NCBI GenBank assembly: GCA_947174505.1
Contig: CAMWJF010000004.1
Coordinates: forward strand, 1-64,000
Reading direction: 5' to 3'
DNA from: an uncultured Lachnospiraceae bacterium
Lineage (GTDB): Bacteria; Bacillota; Clostridia; Lachnospirales; Lachnospiraceae
DNA length: 64,000 nucleotides
Under the pieces are notes generated by a model. That model was not told the DNA's origin, did not search any database, and saw nothing but the letters and a program-made list of their open reading frames with translations. The translations under genes and the position numbers were made by a program. Below are positions 46,925 through 55,150 of the stretch, in pieces (the first letter of the stretch is position 1; each line of letters starts with the position of its first letter).

Positions 46925-47671
46925 TTGAATTTGAAAAAATTAACACAATTTAGAAAAGATTTGTCCGAATTACATATCGTGTTGTCAGACGTACAATTCG
47001 ATCAGTTTCTTACTTATTATGAAATGCTTGTAGAGAAAAATAAAGTGATGAATCTGACGTCGATCACGGAATTTGATGAGGTATTGAAGAAACATTTTAT
47101 AGACAGCCTTTCTCTGGTAAAGGTTTGTAATCTGGAAGGAAGCCTTTCCGTCATAGACGTTGGAACGGGTGCGGGATTTCCGGGTCTTCCTCTTAAGATT
47201 GCGTTTCCCAATTTGCATTTGACGCTTTTGGATTCCCTGAATAAAAGAGTGGGATTTTTACAGGAAGTAATAGAAAAACTGGAGCTTCAAAATATAGAGG
47301 CAGTTCACGGAAGAGCGGAGGATTTTGCAAAGCCGGATCAGATGAGGGAAGTTTTTGATCTCTGTGTTTCAAGGGCAGTTGCAAATTTATCTGTTTTGTC
47401 GGAGTACTGCCTTCCTTATGTAAAAGTCGGAGGAAAATTTATTTCCTATAAATCCGATAAAGTTAATATACAATCAGAAGGAAACAGGACAGAAATTACA
47501 GAGGCGGAATATGCGATTTCTGTTCTGGGTGGAAAGCTGACAGAGCAGATGGACTTTACTCTTCCCTTTTCTGATATTTACAGAAATTTAATAGTGATAG
47601 AAAAAAGCCGCCCTACTCCGAAGCAGTATCCTCGGAAAGCAGGGACAGCAAATAAAAAACCATTGATATAA
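46925..47671 (+). CDS. rsmG: 16S rRNA m7G527 methyltransferase RsmG
   Basis: A protein of 248 aa. It methylates N7 of G527 in 16S rRNA. It has NKVMNLTSITEFDEVLKKHFIDSLSL, the SAM site VIDVGTGAGFPGLPLKIAFP, LLDSLNKRVGFLQEV and FDLCVSRAVANLSVLSEYCLPYVK. Translation starts at TTG (46925) after GAGGTG; no suitable ATG is near. The final GTANKKPLI is a common Clostridial end. Its TAA lies inside a perfect palindrome shared with the convergent gene. Confidence 0.96.
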   Translation: MNLKKLTQFRKDLSELHIVLSDVQFDQFLTYYEMLVEKNKVMNLTSITEFDEVLKKHFIDSLSLVKVCNLEGSLSVIDVGTGAGFPGLPLKIAFPNLHLTLLDSLNKRVGFLQEVIEKLELQNIEAVHGRAEDFAKPDQMREVFDLCVSRAVANLSVLSEYCLPYVKVGGKFISYKSDKVNIQSEGNRTEITEAEYAISVLGGKLTEQMDFTLPFSDIYRNLIVIEKSRPTPKQYPRKAGTANKKPLI

Positions 47672-47703
47672 CAAATCGAGTGCGCGAGCACTCGATTTGT
47701 TAT
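47668..47703. terminator. Perfect 16-bp palindromic hairpin holding both stop codons
   Basis: ATAACAAATCGAGTGC (47668-47683) and its exact complement (47688-47703) flank a GCGA tetraloop. The arms contain the TAA of rsmG (47669-47671) and the TAA of the convergent hydrolase (47700-47702). There is no U-tract. It could work as a bidirectional terminator or protect both mRNA ends. Confidence 0.75.
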
Positions 47704-48644
47704 AGGAACATGCGAAGCTGTTCAAGCACTTCATCCGGCGCTTCCAGCTGAGGAAGATGTCTGGTGTTTGGAATATAGGCATCCTCAATAGAGGCGTTAT
47801 AATATTTATAATTTTCAATTACTGTTTTTATTTCTTTTTCTTTTTCACCGCCGATCATCAGAATGCTGTTATTTATTTCTTTTAATTCGCTGAGTATATT
47901 CATGTTCATATATTTACCCGCATAACTTGCAAAGGCGTATTTGGAATTATATCCTCCAAGGTGGGCAGCCTCCAGATAATTATAAATATATTTTTCCCTG
48001 ACTTCTTCGGGATTATAAAAATAAGTCTGATAAAATGCTTTTTCTATACTCGGCCGGTTGGAAAGTAAGTGGTAAATAAATGTTCCGATTACAGGCGTCT
48101 CAATGAGCAGCTTAAACAGGCTTGTCTGTTTGGAGGGAATCTGGTTTTGTAAATAAAGGCTCTGTGGGTTGATACATATGATCTTGTTAAATATGTCGGG
48201 GTAATTGTGACATGCCATAATAGCAAAGGGAACCGATTCCCCTGTCACAACAACAGATGTTTTTCTGCCGATTATGTTTTTGATAAAATCTGTGACAAGC
48301 TGTTCATAAAGATTATTGGTGTAAGTCATTGCAGGCTTATCAGACATGCCATATCCCAGAAGATCCAGAGAATATATTTCATGTTTTTCTGTCAGATTAT
48401 TAATCAGTCTGTGATATTCATAGTTGGAACTTCCCACTGTCAAATCATGAATCAAAAGAAGTGGGCTGCCGTTTCCTTTTTTCTGATATCTGATTTTTCC
48501 AAAACGCCATTCGTAGTAATAATTCTCTGAGTTGCTGAGAAGATCTTTTACTGTACAGAGGGATGTATGTATTCTGTTGATTCCATGAATGGCTGCAATG
48601 GAGGTTCCTGTTAATGCAGCTGCTGTGGTAAGTTTTTTATACAT
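47700..48644 (-). CDS. Alpha/beta hydrolase
   Basis: A protein of 314 aa. A hydrophobic N-terminus (KLTTAAALTGTSIAAIHGI) could be a signal anchor. The fold shows PLLLIHDLTVGSSNYEYHRL (oxyanion loop), LDLLGYGMSDKP, the nucleophile elbow VVTGESVPFAIMA (G-x-S-x-P), ILMIGGEKEKEIK around the acid, and NTRHLPQLEAPDEV with the catalytic His. The G-x-S-x-P variant is less usual than G-x-S-x-G but occurs in the family. The substrate is unknown. It interrupts the conserved origin gene order. Confidence 0.87.
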   Translation of the reverse strand: MYKKLTTAAALTGTSIAAIHGINRIHTSLCTVKDLLSNSENYYYEWRFGKIRYQKKGNGSPLLLIHDLTVGSSNYEYHRLINNLTEKHEIYSLDLLGYGMSDKPAMTYTNNLYEQLVTDFIKNIIGRKTSVVVTGESVPFAIMACHNYPDIFNKIICINPQSLYLQNQIPSKQTSLFKLLIETPVIGTFIYHLLSNRPSIEKAFYQTYFYNPEEVREKYIYNYLEAAHLGGYNSKYAFASYAGKYMNMNILSELKEINNSILMIGGEKEKEIKTVIENYKYYNASIEDAYIPNTRHLPQLEAPDEVLEQLRMFL

Positions 48645-48745
48645 ATTATTGTTTCCTTCCAGATTTTTAACTTATGTATAAAGTATACCATTTTTTCTAC
48701 TCCATTTCTATAAATATTCTTTTCTTGCACCAAATTTTGGTATAT

Positions 48746-49018
48746 AATAGCCGCAAAGGAAAGCAAGCGACGCGAAGCGTCATTTGGTTTCCGGCGGATA
48801 TTAATGAGCAAATGTCCGAAGAATTCGGACAGAGAGTGCGAAGCACAAATTTGCGAATGAAAGAAATAGCCGCAAAGGAAAGTAAGCGGTACGAAGTGTC
48901 GTTTGGTTTCCGGCGGATATTAATGAGCAAATGTCCGAAGAATTCGGACAGGGAGTGTGAAGCACGAATTTGCGAATGAAAGAAATAGCTGTAAGGGAAA
49001 ATAAGAAGCGGGGTAAAT
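48746..49018 (+). repeat. Tandem 119-bp structured element, 2.3 copies
   Basis: Units start at AATAG (48746, 48865, 48984), period exactly 119; the third is cut at the kinase start. In each unit hairpin 1 runs GGAAAGCAAG-x-GACGC-GAA-GCGTC-x-TTTGGTTTCC, within CCGC/GGCGG. Then AT-GA-GCAAAT opens a three-way junction with GTCCGAA-GAA-TTCGGAC, AGAGA, GTGC-GAA-GCAC and AA, closed by ATTTGC-GA-AT. Differences between copies keep pairing: GACGC/GCGTC becomes GGTAC/GTGTC through wobbles, and a C-A mismatch becomes C-G. It lies in the leader of the DegS-like kinase gene. Confidence 0.88.
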
Positions 49019-49717
49019 ATGGAAAAATCAAATGATGTAGCGGAAAATTCTTCTGAGTTTCACATGAAACAATTTTCTGTTTTAGATGTGCAGGAGAAGG
49101 AAAGACAGAGAATTGCAAGAGATCTTCATGACACTTCTCTTCAAAATCTTACTCATCTTGTCCACAAAGTCGAATTGAGTTCACTGTATATTGACCGGGA
49201 TCCGGTAAAGGCAAAGTTGGAGCTTGCTACAATAGAAGTTGGTTTGCGCAAAGTAATCGATGATATTAGAAACAGAATTTATGATCTCAGACCGATGTCT
49301 TTTGATGATTTAGGTCTGCGGAAAACTCTTTTAAATCTTTTTTCTCTTATAAATCATAATGGACAATTTGAAATGATAGCAGATATTGATGACATAGATA
49401 ATAGCTTCTTAGACGAAGAAAAAGAAATTTCGCTTATTATGATATACCGTATTATTCAGGAATGTGTTTATAATGCTGTTGAACATTCCGAAGGAAATAG
49501 AATAGAAGTTTCATTAAAGGAGAAGGAGGATAATTTTCAAATAAAAGTAAGGGATAATGGAATTGGGTTTGATCAAAAAGAAGCAGGAAAGAAGGATAGA
49601 CATTTTGGTTTGACTGTTGTAAAGGAGAGGGTTTTTTTATTGAATGGAAAAATAGAGATGGATACACAGAAGGGAACCTCCATTTTAATAGAGATTCCAA
49701 AGAATAGTGATATTTAG
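49019..49717 (+). CDS. Soluble DegS/NarL-type histidine kinase
   Basis: A protein of 232 aa without membrane segments. The HisKA_3 dimerisation domain has ERQRIARDLHDTSLQNLTHLVHKVE with the phospho-His near residue 36. The ATPase domain has RIIQECVYNAVEHSEGN (N box), VRDNGIGFDQKE (G1) and FGLTVVKERVFLLNGKI (G2). There is almost no sensor domain, only about 25 residues, so it probably senses an intracellular cue or partner. It pairs with the LuxR-type regulator 76 bp downstream. Its leader carries the tandem structured repeat. A near-parS sequence (49056-49071, two mismatches) lies in its 5' end. Confidence 0.9.
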   Translation: MEKSNDVAENSSEFHMKQFSVLDVQEKERQRIARDLHDTSLQNLTHLVHKVELSSLYIDRDPVKAKLELATIEVGLRKVIDDIRNRIYDLRPMSFDDLGLRKTLLNLFSLINHNGQFEMIADIDDIDNSFLDEEKEISLIMIYRIIQECVYNAVEHSEGNRIEVSLKEKEDNFQIKVRDNGIGFDQKEAGKKDRHFGLTVVKERVFLLNGKIEMDTQKGTSILIEIPKNSDI

Positions 49718-49793
49718 TGTTTAGATTTTTTTAAAAAACTTTGAAATTCTCGGCGTATGTTTTTGTAAAAAACGCTTCGGTATGGAGGTAAAT

Positions 49794-50441
49794 ATGGAAA
49801 AAATAAGGGTAATGATAGCAGATGATCATAGTATGATCAGGGAGGGATTAAAGCAACTATTAGAATTTGATGGAAGCATTGAGGTTGTAGGTGAGGCGTC
49901 TGACGGGGTAGAATGTCTTGAAAAATTAAATAAATGTAATCCGGAAATTTTACTGCTGGATATTAATATGCCGATATTAAACGGAATAGAAGTTTTGAAT
50001 CGAATGAAAGCAGGTAATTCAAATATTAAGGTATTGATTTTGACAGTACATAATGAAATGGATTATCTGATGAAAGCAGTCGATATTGGTGTAGACGGAT
50101 ATATATTGAAGGATTCAGAGTCTGCGGAATTGAAAAAAGCAATTCGGGCTGTACGGGATGGAGAAAACTATATACAGCCTTCTCTGATACCTGCTTTGAA
50201 TAGCCAGCTGCTTAACAGGGATACGGACAATGATAAGATTTCTTCACTGACGAATAGAGAGTTGGAAGTTCTCGTGCAGGTAGCAAACGGTATGTTTAAT
50301 AAAGAAATTGCTACAAATTTAAATATTAGTGAAAGAACAGTAAAAAATCATATTTCAAATATATTTAAAAAGATAGATGTTTCTGACAGAACACAGGCGG
50401 CAGTGTTTGCAATTAAGAATAATATTATAAAATTGTATTGA
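49794..50441 (+). CDS. NarL/FixJ-family response regulator (DegU-like)
   Basis: A protein of 215 aa. Receiver: RVMIADDHSMIREGLKQLL, phosphoacceptor in ILLLDINMPILNGIEVL, and VDGYILKDSES. The LuxR-type HTH is at about 150-210: LTNRELEVLVQVANGMFNKEIATNLNISERTVKNHISNIFKKIDVSDRTQAAVFA. It is the partner of the soluble kinase upstream. The ATG at 49794 follows GGAGGTAAAT; the ATG at 49782 overlaps that site. Two parS sites follow the gene. Confidence 0.93.
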   Translation: MEKIRVMIADDHSMIREGLKQLLEFDGSIEVVGEASDGVECLEKLNKCNPEILLLDINMPILNGIEVLNRMKAGNSNIKVLILTVHNEMDYLMKAVDIGVDGYILKDSESAELKKAIRAVRDGENYIQPSLIPALNSQLLNRDTDNDKISSLTNRELEVLVQVANGMFNKEIATNLNISERTVKNHISNIFKKIDVSDRTQAAVFAIKNNIIKLY

Positions 50442-50486
50442 TTTAGCAAAATTATTTTTAGGGTGTATCGAATCATTAATATAATA

Positions 50487-50502
50487 TGTTTCACGTGAAA
50501 CA
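50487..50502. promoter_or_regulatory. parS centromere site 1
   Basis: TGTTTCACGTGAAACA, a perfect 16-bp match to the bacterial parS consensus, bound by ParB to nucleate origin segregation complexes. It lies 1.2 kb before parA. Confidence 0.95.
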
Positions 50503-50535
50503 TATGGAAGAAAGTGGAGCATTGACACAAGATAA

Positions 50536-50551
50536 TGTTTCACGTGAAACA
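50536..50551. promoter_or_regulatory. parS centromere site 2
   Basis: A second identical TGTTTCACGTGAAACA, 49 bp from the first. Two GTGAAACATCAAAAA copies (50581-50595 and 50613-50627) follow and resemble decayed parS halves. Confidence 0.95.
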
Positions 50552-50675
50552 ATTTAACCCAAGATATTGTGAAAATTATCGTGAAACATCAAAAAAAGAA
50601 CGAATAATGAGTGTGAAACATCAAAAATTACGTTTATCATGTTGTTTTCAAAATAAGAAAGGAGAAAAACAAAGT

Positions 50676-51656
50676 ATGAAGATTGGAATATTGGGTGCAG
50701 GAAGAATAGCTGCTACATTGGCGGACACTATGAACAGAATGCCAGAGGTGGAATGTTATGGAGTAGCCTCCAGAAATTTCGAAAAGGCAAAAACTTTTGC
50801 AAAGGAGCATGGATTTCAACACGCTTTTGGCTCGTATGAAGATATGCTGGCGGACAAAGATGTAAAACTTATTTATATAGCAACACCACATTCCCATCAT
50901 TATCGGCATATTAAAATGTGTCTGGATGCGGGTAAACATGTGCTGTGTGAAAAAAGCTTTACAGTAAATGAGAGACAGGCGGCTGAGGTTTTGCGCGTCG
51001 CGAAGGAGAAAAAACTCCTTTTAACGGAAGCAATCTGGACAAGATATATGCCTTCCAGAAAGATCATTGACGATTTGCTTGCTGAAAAAGTAGTCGGTGA
51101 TGTGATGAAAATGACCGCGAACTTAAATTATCCTCTTCTGGATAAGGAGCGTATTGTAAAGCCGGAGCTTGCGGGCGGTGCACTTTTGGATGTAGGAATT
51201 TATCCGCTAAACTTTGCATATATGCATTTCGGAGACGGTGTAAAGGAGATACATTCCGCCGCCCAGATGACGAGTGCCGGTGTAGATGGAGAAAATGGTA
51301 TGCTTCTTCTCTACGAAGACGGAAGAATGGCAGTTTTAAATTCCGGAATCCACGGTAAGTCCGACAGTCAGGGTGTTTTTTATGGATCTGAAGGATGCAT
51401 TATCGTGGAAAATATCAATAATCCAGAAGCAGTCAAAATATATGATAAGGACAAAAATTTAGTTCGTGAAATTAAAGTGCCTGAACAAATCAGTGGTTAT
51501 GAATATGAAATTATGGAAACAATCTCCTGTATTAAGGAAGGAAAATTGGAGTGTCCGTCCATGCCACATGAGGAAACTTTGAGAATGATGCGCGTTATGG
51601 ATGAACTTCGTGCATCATGGGGGATGAAGTATCCTGAAGAAATAGAGAGACTGTAA
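50676..51656 (+). CDS. Gfo/Idh/MocA family oxidoreductase
   Basis: A protein of 326 aa. The N-terminal Rossmann fold starts MKIGILGAGRIAATLADTM, with IYIATPHSHHYRHIKMCLDAGKHVLCEKSFTVNERQA (the EK-P-like motif, here EKS). The C-terminal domain holds TRYMPSRKIIDDLL and AGGALLDVGIYPLNFAYM with the catalytic region. Members oxidise or reduce sugars and dihydrodiols with NAD(P). GAAAGGAG lies 11 bases before the ATG. The longer frame starting in parS site 2 is not credible. The substrate is unknown. Confidence 0.9.
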   Translation: MKIGILGAGRIAATLADTMNRMPEVECYGVASRNFEKAKTFAKEHGFQHAFGSYEDMLADKDVKLIYIATPHSHHYRHIKMCLDAGKHVLCEKSFTVNERQAAEVLRVAKEKKLLLTEAIWTRYMPSRKIIDDLLAEKVVGDVMKMTANLNYPLLDKERIVKPELAGGALLDVGIYPLNFAYMHFGDGVKEIHSAAQMTSAGVDGENGMLLLYEDGRMAVLNSGIHGKSDSQGVFYGSEGCIIVENINNPEAVKIYDKDKNLVREIKVPEQISGYEYEIMETISCIKEGKLECPSMPHEETLRMMRVMDELRASWGMKYPEEIERL

Positions 51657-51744
51657 AAATTTTTATGTAGATTATCACTTAGATTAGTGATATAATCGTA
51701 AACGGACACAAAAACACATGAAGATAAAGGAATAAGGTAAGTAA

Positions 51745-52527
51745 ATGGGAAGAATAATTGCGATCGCGAATCAAAAGGGCGGTGTCGGCAAAACGACAAC
51801 GGCAATCAATCTGTCGGCGGCATTGGCAGCTAAAGGAAAAAAAGTTCTGGTAATTGATACGGACCCACAGGGAAATACGACCAGTGGATTTGGTGTAGAG
51901 AAGAATGATCTGGAAAATACGATTTATGAATTGTTTTTAAGTGAATGTTCTATTAATGAATGTATTTTAAAAGATGTGATTCCAGACGTTTCCATCATTC
52001 CATCCAATGTAAATCTGGCAGCTACAGAAATTGAGCTGATCGGTGTGGATAAAAAGGAATTTATTTTAAAAAATGAAATTGACTGGGTGAAGGATAAGTT
52101 TGATTTTATTATGATTGACTGTCCTCCTTCTCTGAACCTTTTGACAATCAATGCCATGACTACAGCGGACAGTGTACTTGTTCCGATCCAGTGTGAGTAT
52201 TATGCTTTGGAGGGATTAAGTCAGCTGATACATACAGTGAATCTTGTAAAGGAAAGATTGAATCCTGAGCTTGATATGGAGGGTGTGGTTTTCACTATGT
52301 ACGATTCCCGGACGAACCTTTCTATGCAGGTAGTTGAGAATGTAAAAAGCCATTTGAAGCAGAATGTATATAAAACATTGATACCGAGAAATATCAGACT
52401 GGCAGAGGCGCCGAGTTACGGCATGCCCATCAATATGTATGATCCAAAATCTGCAGGCGCCGAAGCATACATGCTGCTTGCAGACGAAGTGATCTCCGCG
52501 AAGGCAATGAGCAGTGCACATCTGTAA
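51745..52527 (+). CDS. parA: Chromosome partitioning ATPase ParA (Soj)
   Basis: A protein of 260 aa. It has the deviant Walker A IANQKGGVGKTTTAINLSAAL, the A' motif DTDPQGNTTSGFG, Walker B FIMIDCPPSLNLL, and the end RLAEAPSYGMPINMYDPKSAGAEAYMLLADEV. ParA/Soj works with ParB bound at parS in origin segregation and in control of DnaA. Here there is no N-terminal HTH, as in chromosomal Soj. parB follows after 55 bp. Confidence 0.97.
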   Translation: MGRIIAIANQKGGVGKTTTAINLSAALAAKGKKVLVIDTDPQGNTTSGFGVEKNDLENTIYELFLSECSINECILKDVIPDVSIIPSNVNLAATEIELIGVDKKEFILKNEIDWVKDKFDFIMIDCPPSLNLLTINAMTTADSVLVPIQCEYYALEGLSQLIHTVNLVKERLNPELDMEGVVFTMYDSRTNLSMQVVENVKSHLKQNVYKTLIPRNIRLAEAPSYGMPINMYDPKSAGAEAYMLLADEVISAKAMSSAHL

Positions 52528-52582
52528 GATAAAAAAATGGCAGCTTGCAATGGCAGTAGTAATATAAAATGGAGAAAAGGAT

Positions 52583-53476
52583 ATGGCAAAAGCGACGAGG
52601 GGTTTAGGAAAAGGATTGGATTCCCTGATACCGGCTTCCGTACCAAAAGCGGAACCCGTGCAGGAAGCGGTGAATACAGAGGATAACGGAAATGGAACCT
52701 ATGTCAAAATTACAAAGGTAGAGCCTAATAGGGAACAGCCCAGAAAAAATTTTGATGAGGATGCACTGCAGGAGCTTGCTGATTCCATTAAACAGTATGG
52801 AATTGTGGAGCCTTTGATCGTTCAGGACAGAAAAACACATTATGAGATTATTGCCGGGGAACGTCGGTGGCGTGCAGCGAAGCTGGCAGGCTTAAAGGAA
52901 GTGCCGGTTATTGTCCGCAATTATACCGAACAGGAAATCGTGGAAATTTCCCTGATTGAAAATATCCAGAGAGAGGATTTGAATCCGATTGAGGAGGCGC
53001 AGGCATATAAGAGGCTTCTGACGGAATTTAATCTGAAGCAGGACGAAGTGGCGGAGAGAGTTTCCAAAAGCAGGACGGCAGTTACTAATTCCATGCGTCT
53101 TTTGAAGCTGTGTGATGAAGTGCAGCAGATGATCATTGACGATATGATTACTACCGGACATGCCAGAGCCTTAATTACCATTGAAGACCCGGAACAGCAG
53201 TATACGATAGCACAAAAAGTTTTTGATGAAAAACTTAGTGTACGGGATGTGGAGAAACTGGTCAAAAATTTAAATAAGCCGGAGAAAGTGAAGAAGGAGC
53301 CTGTTACGGATAAGGCTCTTGAAGCGGTTTATCAGGATCTGGAGGAAAAGCTGAAACAGTCTTTAGGAACAAAGGTTTCCATCGCATCCAAAGGAGATGG
53401 CGCCGGAAAACTTGAAATCGAGTTTTATACGCATGATGATTTGGAGAAAATTTCAGATCTGTTGACCGGCAGATAG
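52583..53476 (+). CDS. parB: Chromosome partitioning protein ParB (Spo0J)
   Basis: A protein of 297 aa. The start KATRGLGKGLDSLIP is the ParA-stimulating region. The CTPase fold has PNREQPRKNFDEDALQELADSIKQYGIVEPLIV and YEIIAGERRWRAAKLAGLKEVPVIV. The helix-turn-helix has LIENIQREDLNPIEEAQAYKRL and LKQDEVAERVSKSRTAVTNSMRLLKL. The C-terminus dimerises. It binds the parS pair 2 kb upstream. No second ParB-like gene (noc) is seen in this window. Confidence 0.97.
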   Translation: MAKATRGLGKGLDSLIPASVPKAEPVQEAVNTEDNGNGTYVKITKVEPNREQPRKNFDEDALQELADSIKQYGIVEPLIVQDRKTHYEIIAGERRWRAAKLAGLKEVPVIVRNYTEQEIVEISLIENIQREDLNPIEEAQAYKRLLTEFNLKQDEVAERVSKSRTAVTNSMRLLKLCDEVQQMIIDDMITTGHARALITIEDPEQQYTIAQKVFDEKLSVRDVEKLVKNLNKPEKVKKEPVTDKALEAVYQDLEEKLKQSLGTKVSIASKGDGAGKLEIEFYTHDDLEKISDLLTGR

Positions 53477-53541
53477 TTTTTTACTATCATATATATACGA
53501 AGGATGATTGTGATCGTCAAATACAGAAAGGCTAAGGAGAA

Positions 53542-54051
53542 ATGAATTATAATTTACTGAGTGATATGGGACTTGGAAATATAGATCTGACGTATCTGTT
53601 TATTGGTGCGTTTGCGGCAATTCTTCTTTTACTGATTGTTATGATTGTGCTTTGTGTAAATCTGGGCAGACTATCTAAAAAATATAAAAAATTTATGGGT
53701 GGCAAAAACGCCAAAAGCCTGGAGAAGGATATCATGGGGCTTTATGAGGATAATAAGCTGATTAAAGCATCCATGGAAAAGAACCGGAAAGATATTGAAA
53801 ATCTTTACAGGAAATTGGAAGGTGCATTCCAGAAAATAGGTATTGTAAAGTATGATGCCTTTAACCAGATGGGTGGGCAGCTCAGTTTTTCTCTTGCGCT
53901 GCTGGATGAAAACGATAACGGATTTATCATGAATTCTGTTCACAGTGCAGAAGGCTGCTATTCCTATACGAAGGAAATAAAAAATGGATTATGTGATATT
54001 TCAATTAGCGATGAAGAGAAAAAGGCTCTTGAAATGGCTATGGATTTTTAA
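53542..54051 (+). CDS. DUF4446 family protein
   Basis: A protein of 169 aa with one membrane helix near the N-terminus (about 17-40, YLFIGAFAAILLLLIVMIVLCV). A coiled coil follows (KSLEKDIMGLYEDNKLIKASMEKNRKDIENL), then the DUF4446 domain (KIGIVKYDAFNQMGGQLSFSLALLDENDNGFIMNSVHSAEGCYSYTKEI). DUF4446 genes commonly follow parB in Clostridia. Function is unknown; a role at the membrane in origin or division processes is only suggested by context. Confidence 0.87.
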   Translation: MNYNLLSDMGLGNIDLTYLFIGAFAAILLLLIVMIVLCVNLGRLSKKYKKFMGGKNAKSLEKDIMGLYEDNKLIKASMEKNRKDIENLYRKLEGAFQKIGIVKYDAFNQMGGQLSFSLALLDENDNGFIMNSVHSAEGCYSYTKEIKNGLCDISISDEEKKALEMAMDF

Positions 54052-54088
54052 CAGGATATAGCCGAGAGGGTTAGGATACGAGGGAAAA

Positions 54089-55135
54089 ATGAGACTGTGT
54101 AAAGTAGATGATTTAAATGGGACCGAAATTTTGGCTAAGGATGCCGTGACATTGGAATATAAGATTTTACTTTCGGCCGGTACGCTTCTCAAACCGGAAT
54201 ATGTTGAGAAGCTTAAGGAGCTGAATGTCCGGGAAGTGTATGTGAAAGAGCAGATACCGGACACAAAAGAAGTGGTCATCCTTAAAGAGGAAGTGGAAGA
54301 AAGCTTTAAATCAAAAGTAAAGAATATTTTGGAGAAGCATACTTACAGTCATAATGAAAATCTGATGGAATTATGTCAGACGGCGGACACTATTATTACG
54401 AATATTCTGGAAGAAGAAGAGGTCATAGAAAAAATTTATGACATTAAGGAGAGAAGCTCTGATATTTATGACCACTCAATTAATTTGTGCAGCCTTGCTA
54501 CCATCGTTGCGCTTAAGATGGGACTGCCGCTGCAAATGGTACATGACATAGGTGTCAGTTGTTTACTGCATGATTTGGGACTGCGGTATCTGCAGGTTCC
54601 CTATGAAAACCAGAATCTGGATGAACTGACAGAGCTGGAATCTGTAGAATATAAAAAACATCCGGTTTATGGGTATTCGGCGCTACGTGACGAAAATTGG
54701 ATATCCGAAGTCAGTAAAAATATGATATTATATCACCATGAGCGTCTGGATGGTTCCGGCTATCCTTTGAAAACGACGGATATTCCGCAGGAATGCCGTA
54801 TCATTCAGATTTGTGATGCCTTTGACGAAATGATCTGCGGCATCGGATGTAAGAGAACAAAGGTCTATGAGGCTATAAAGTATTTGAAAAATAATAAGGA
54901 TATAAAATTTGACGGAAAAATTGTCGATATCTTTTTGGAGTTTACTGCCGTGTATCCTGCCGGAACTGTTGTTAAGACGAGTGAGGGAGAAACGGGAATT
55001 GTTCTATACCAGAACAAACAGTACCCTGACCGGCCGGTTATCCGTATTACAAAAGACAGAAACGGGATGGCCGTGGATGTGGTGAAGGATCTGGCAGAAT
55101 ATAATGATCTGTATATTGATGAGGTGATCGAGTAG
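54089..55135 (+). CDS. HD-GYP domain protein with altered HD motif
   Basis: A protein of 348 aa. The N-terminal about 110 residues form a small domain (GTEILAKDAVTLEYKILLSAGTLLKPEYVEKLKEL) as in many HD-GYP proteins. The HD-GYP region (about 125-260) has YDHSINLCSLATIVALKMGL, SCLLHDLGLRYLQVP, YHHERLDGSGYPLKTTDIP and ICDAFDEMI. HD-GYP enzymes hydrolyse cyclic di-GMP. Here the usual HDxGK reads HDLGL, so one conserved metal-site residue is absent; HHE-x-x-DGxGYP is kept. The C-terminal part (TVVKTSEGETGIVLYQNKQYPDRP) is a KOW-like tail typical of this subgroup. Confidence 0.87.
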   Translation: MRLCKVDDLNGTEILAKDAVTLEYKILLSAGTLLKPEYVEKLKELNVREVYVKEQIPDTKEVVILKEEVEESFKSKVKNILEKHTYSHNENLMELCQTADTIITNILEEEEVIEKIYDIKERSSDIYDHSINLCSLATIVALKMGLPLQMVHDIGVSCLLHDLGLRYLQVPYENQNLDELTELESVEYKKHPVYGYSALRDENWISEVSKNMILYHHERLDGSGYPLKTTDIPQECRIIQICDAFDEMICGIGCKRTKVYEAIKYLKNNKDIKFDGKIVDIFLEFTAVYPAGTVVKTSEGETGIVLYQNKQYPDRPVIRITKDRNGMAVDVVKDLAEYNDLYIDEVIE

Positions 55136-55150
55136 AAAGGACGGCATATT

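Noticed and set aside
48746..48984. Known ribozyme or riboswitch class for the structured repeat
   Set aside because: I tried to fit the tandem GA and three-way junction to hammerhead, kink-turn and common riboswitch layouts; the conserved core bases of those classes are absent.
48746..49018. CRISPR array
   Set aside because: Units are contiguous 119-bp repeats without unique spacers and only 2.3 copies; the structure is unlike CRISPR repeats.
49056..49071. Third functional parS site
   Set aside because: AGTTTCACATGAAACA has two mismatches, one in the central CG; it lies in coding sequence and may be chance.
50535..50675. N-terminal extension of the Gfo/Idh oxidoreductase through parS site 2
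   Set aside because: The extension starts inside parS, lacks a ribosome-binding site and does not look like protein; the Rossmann fold begins at 50676.
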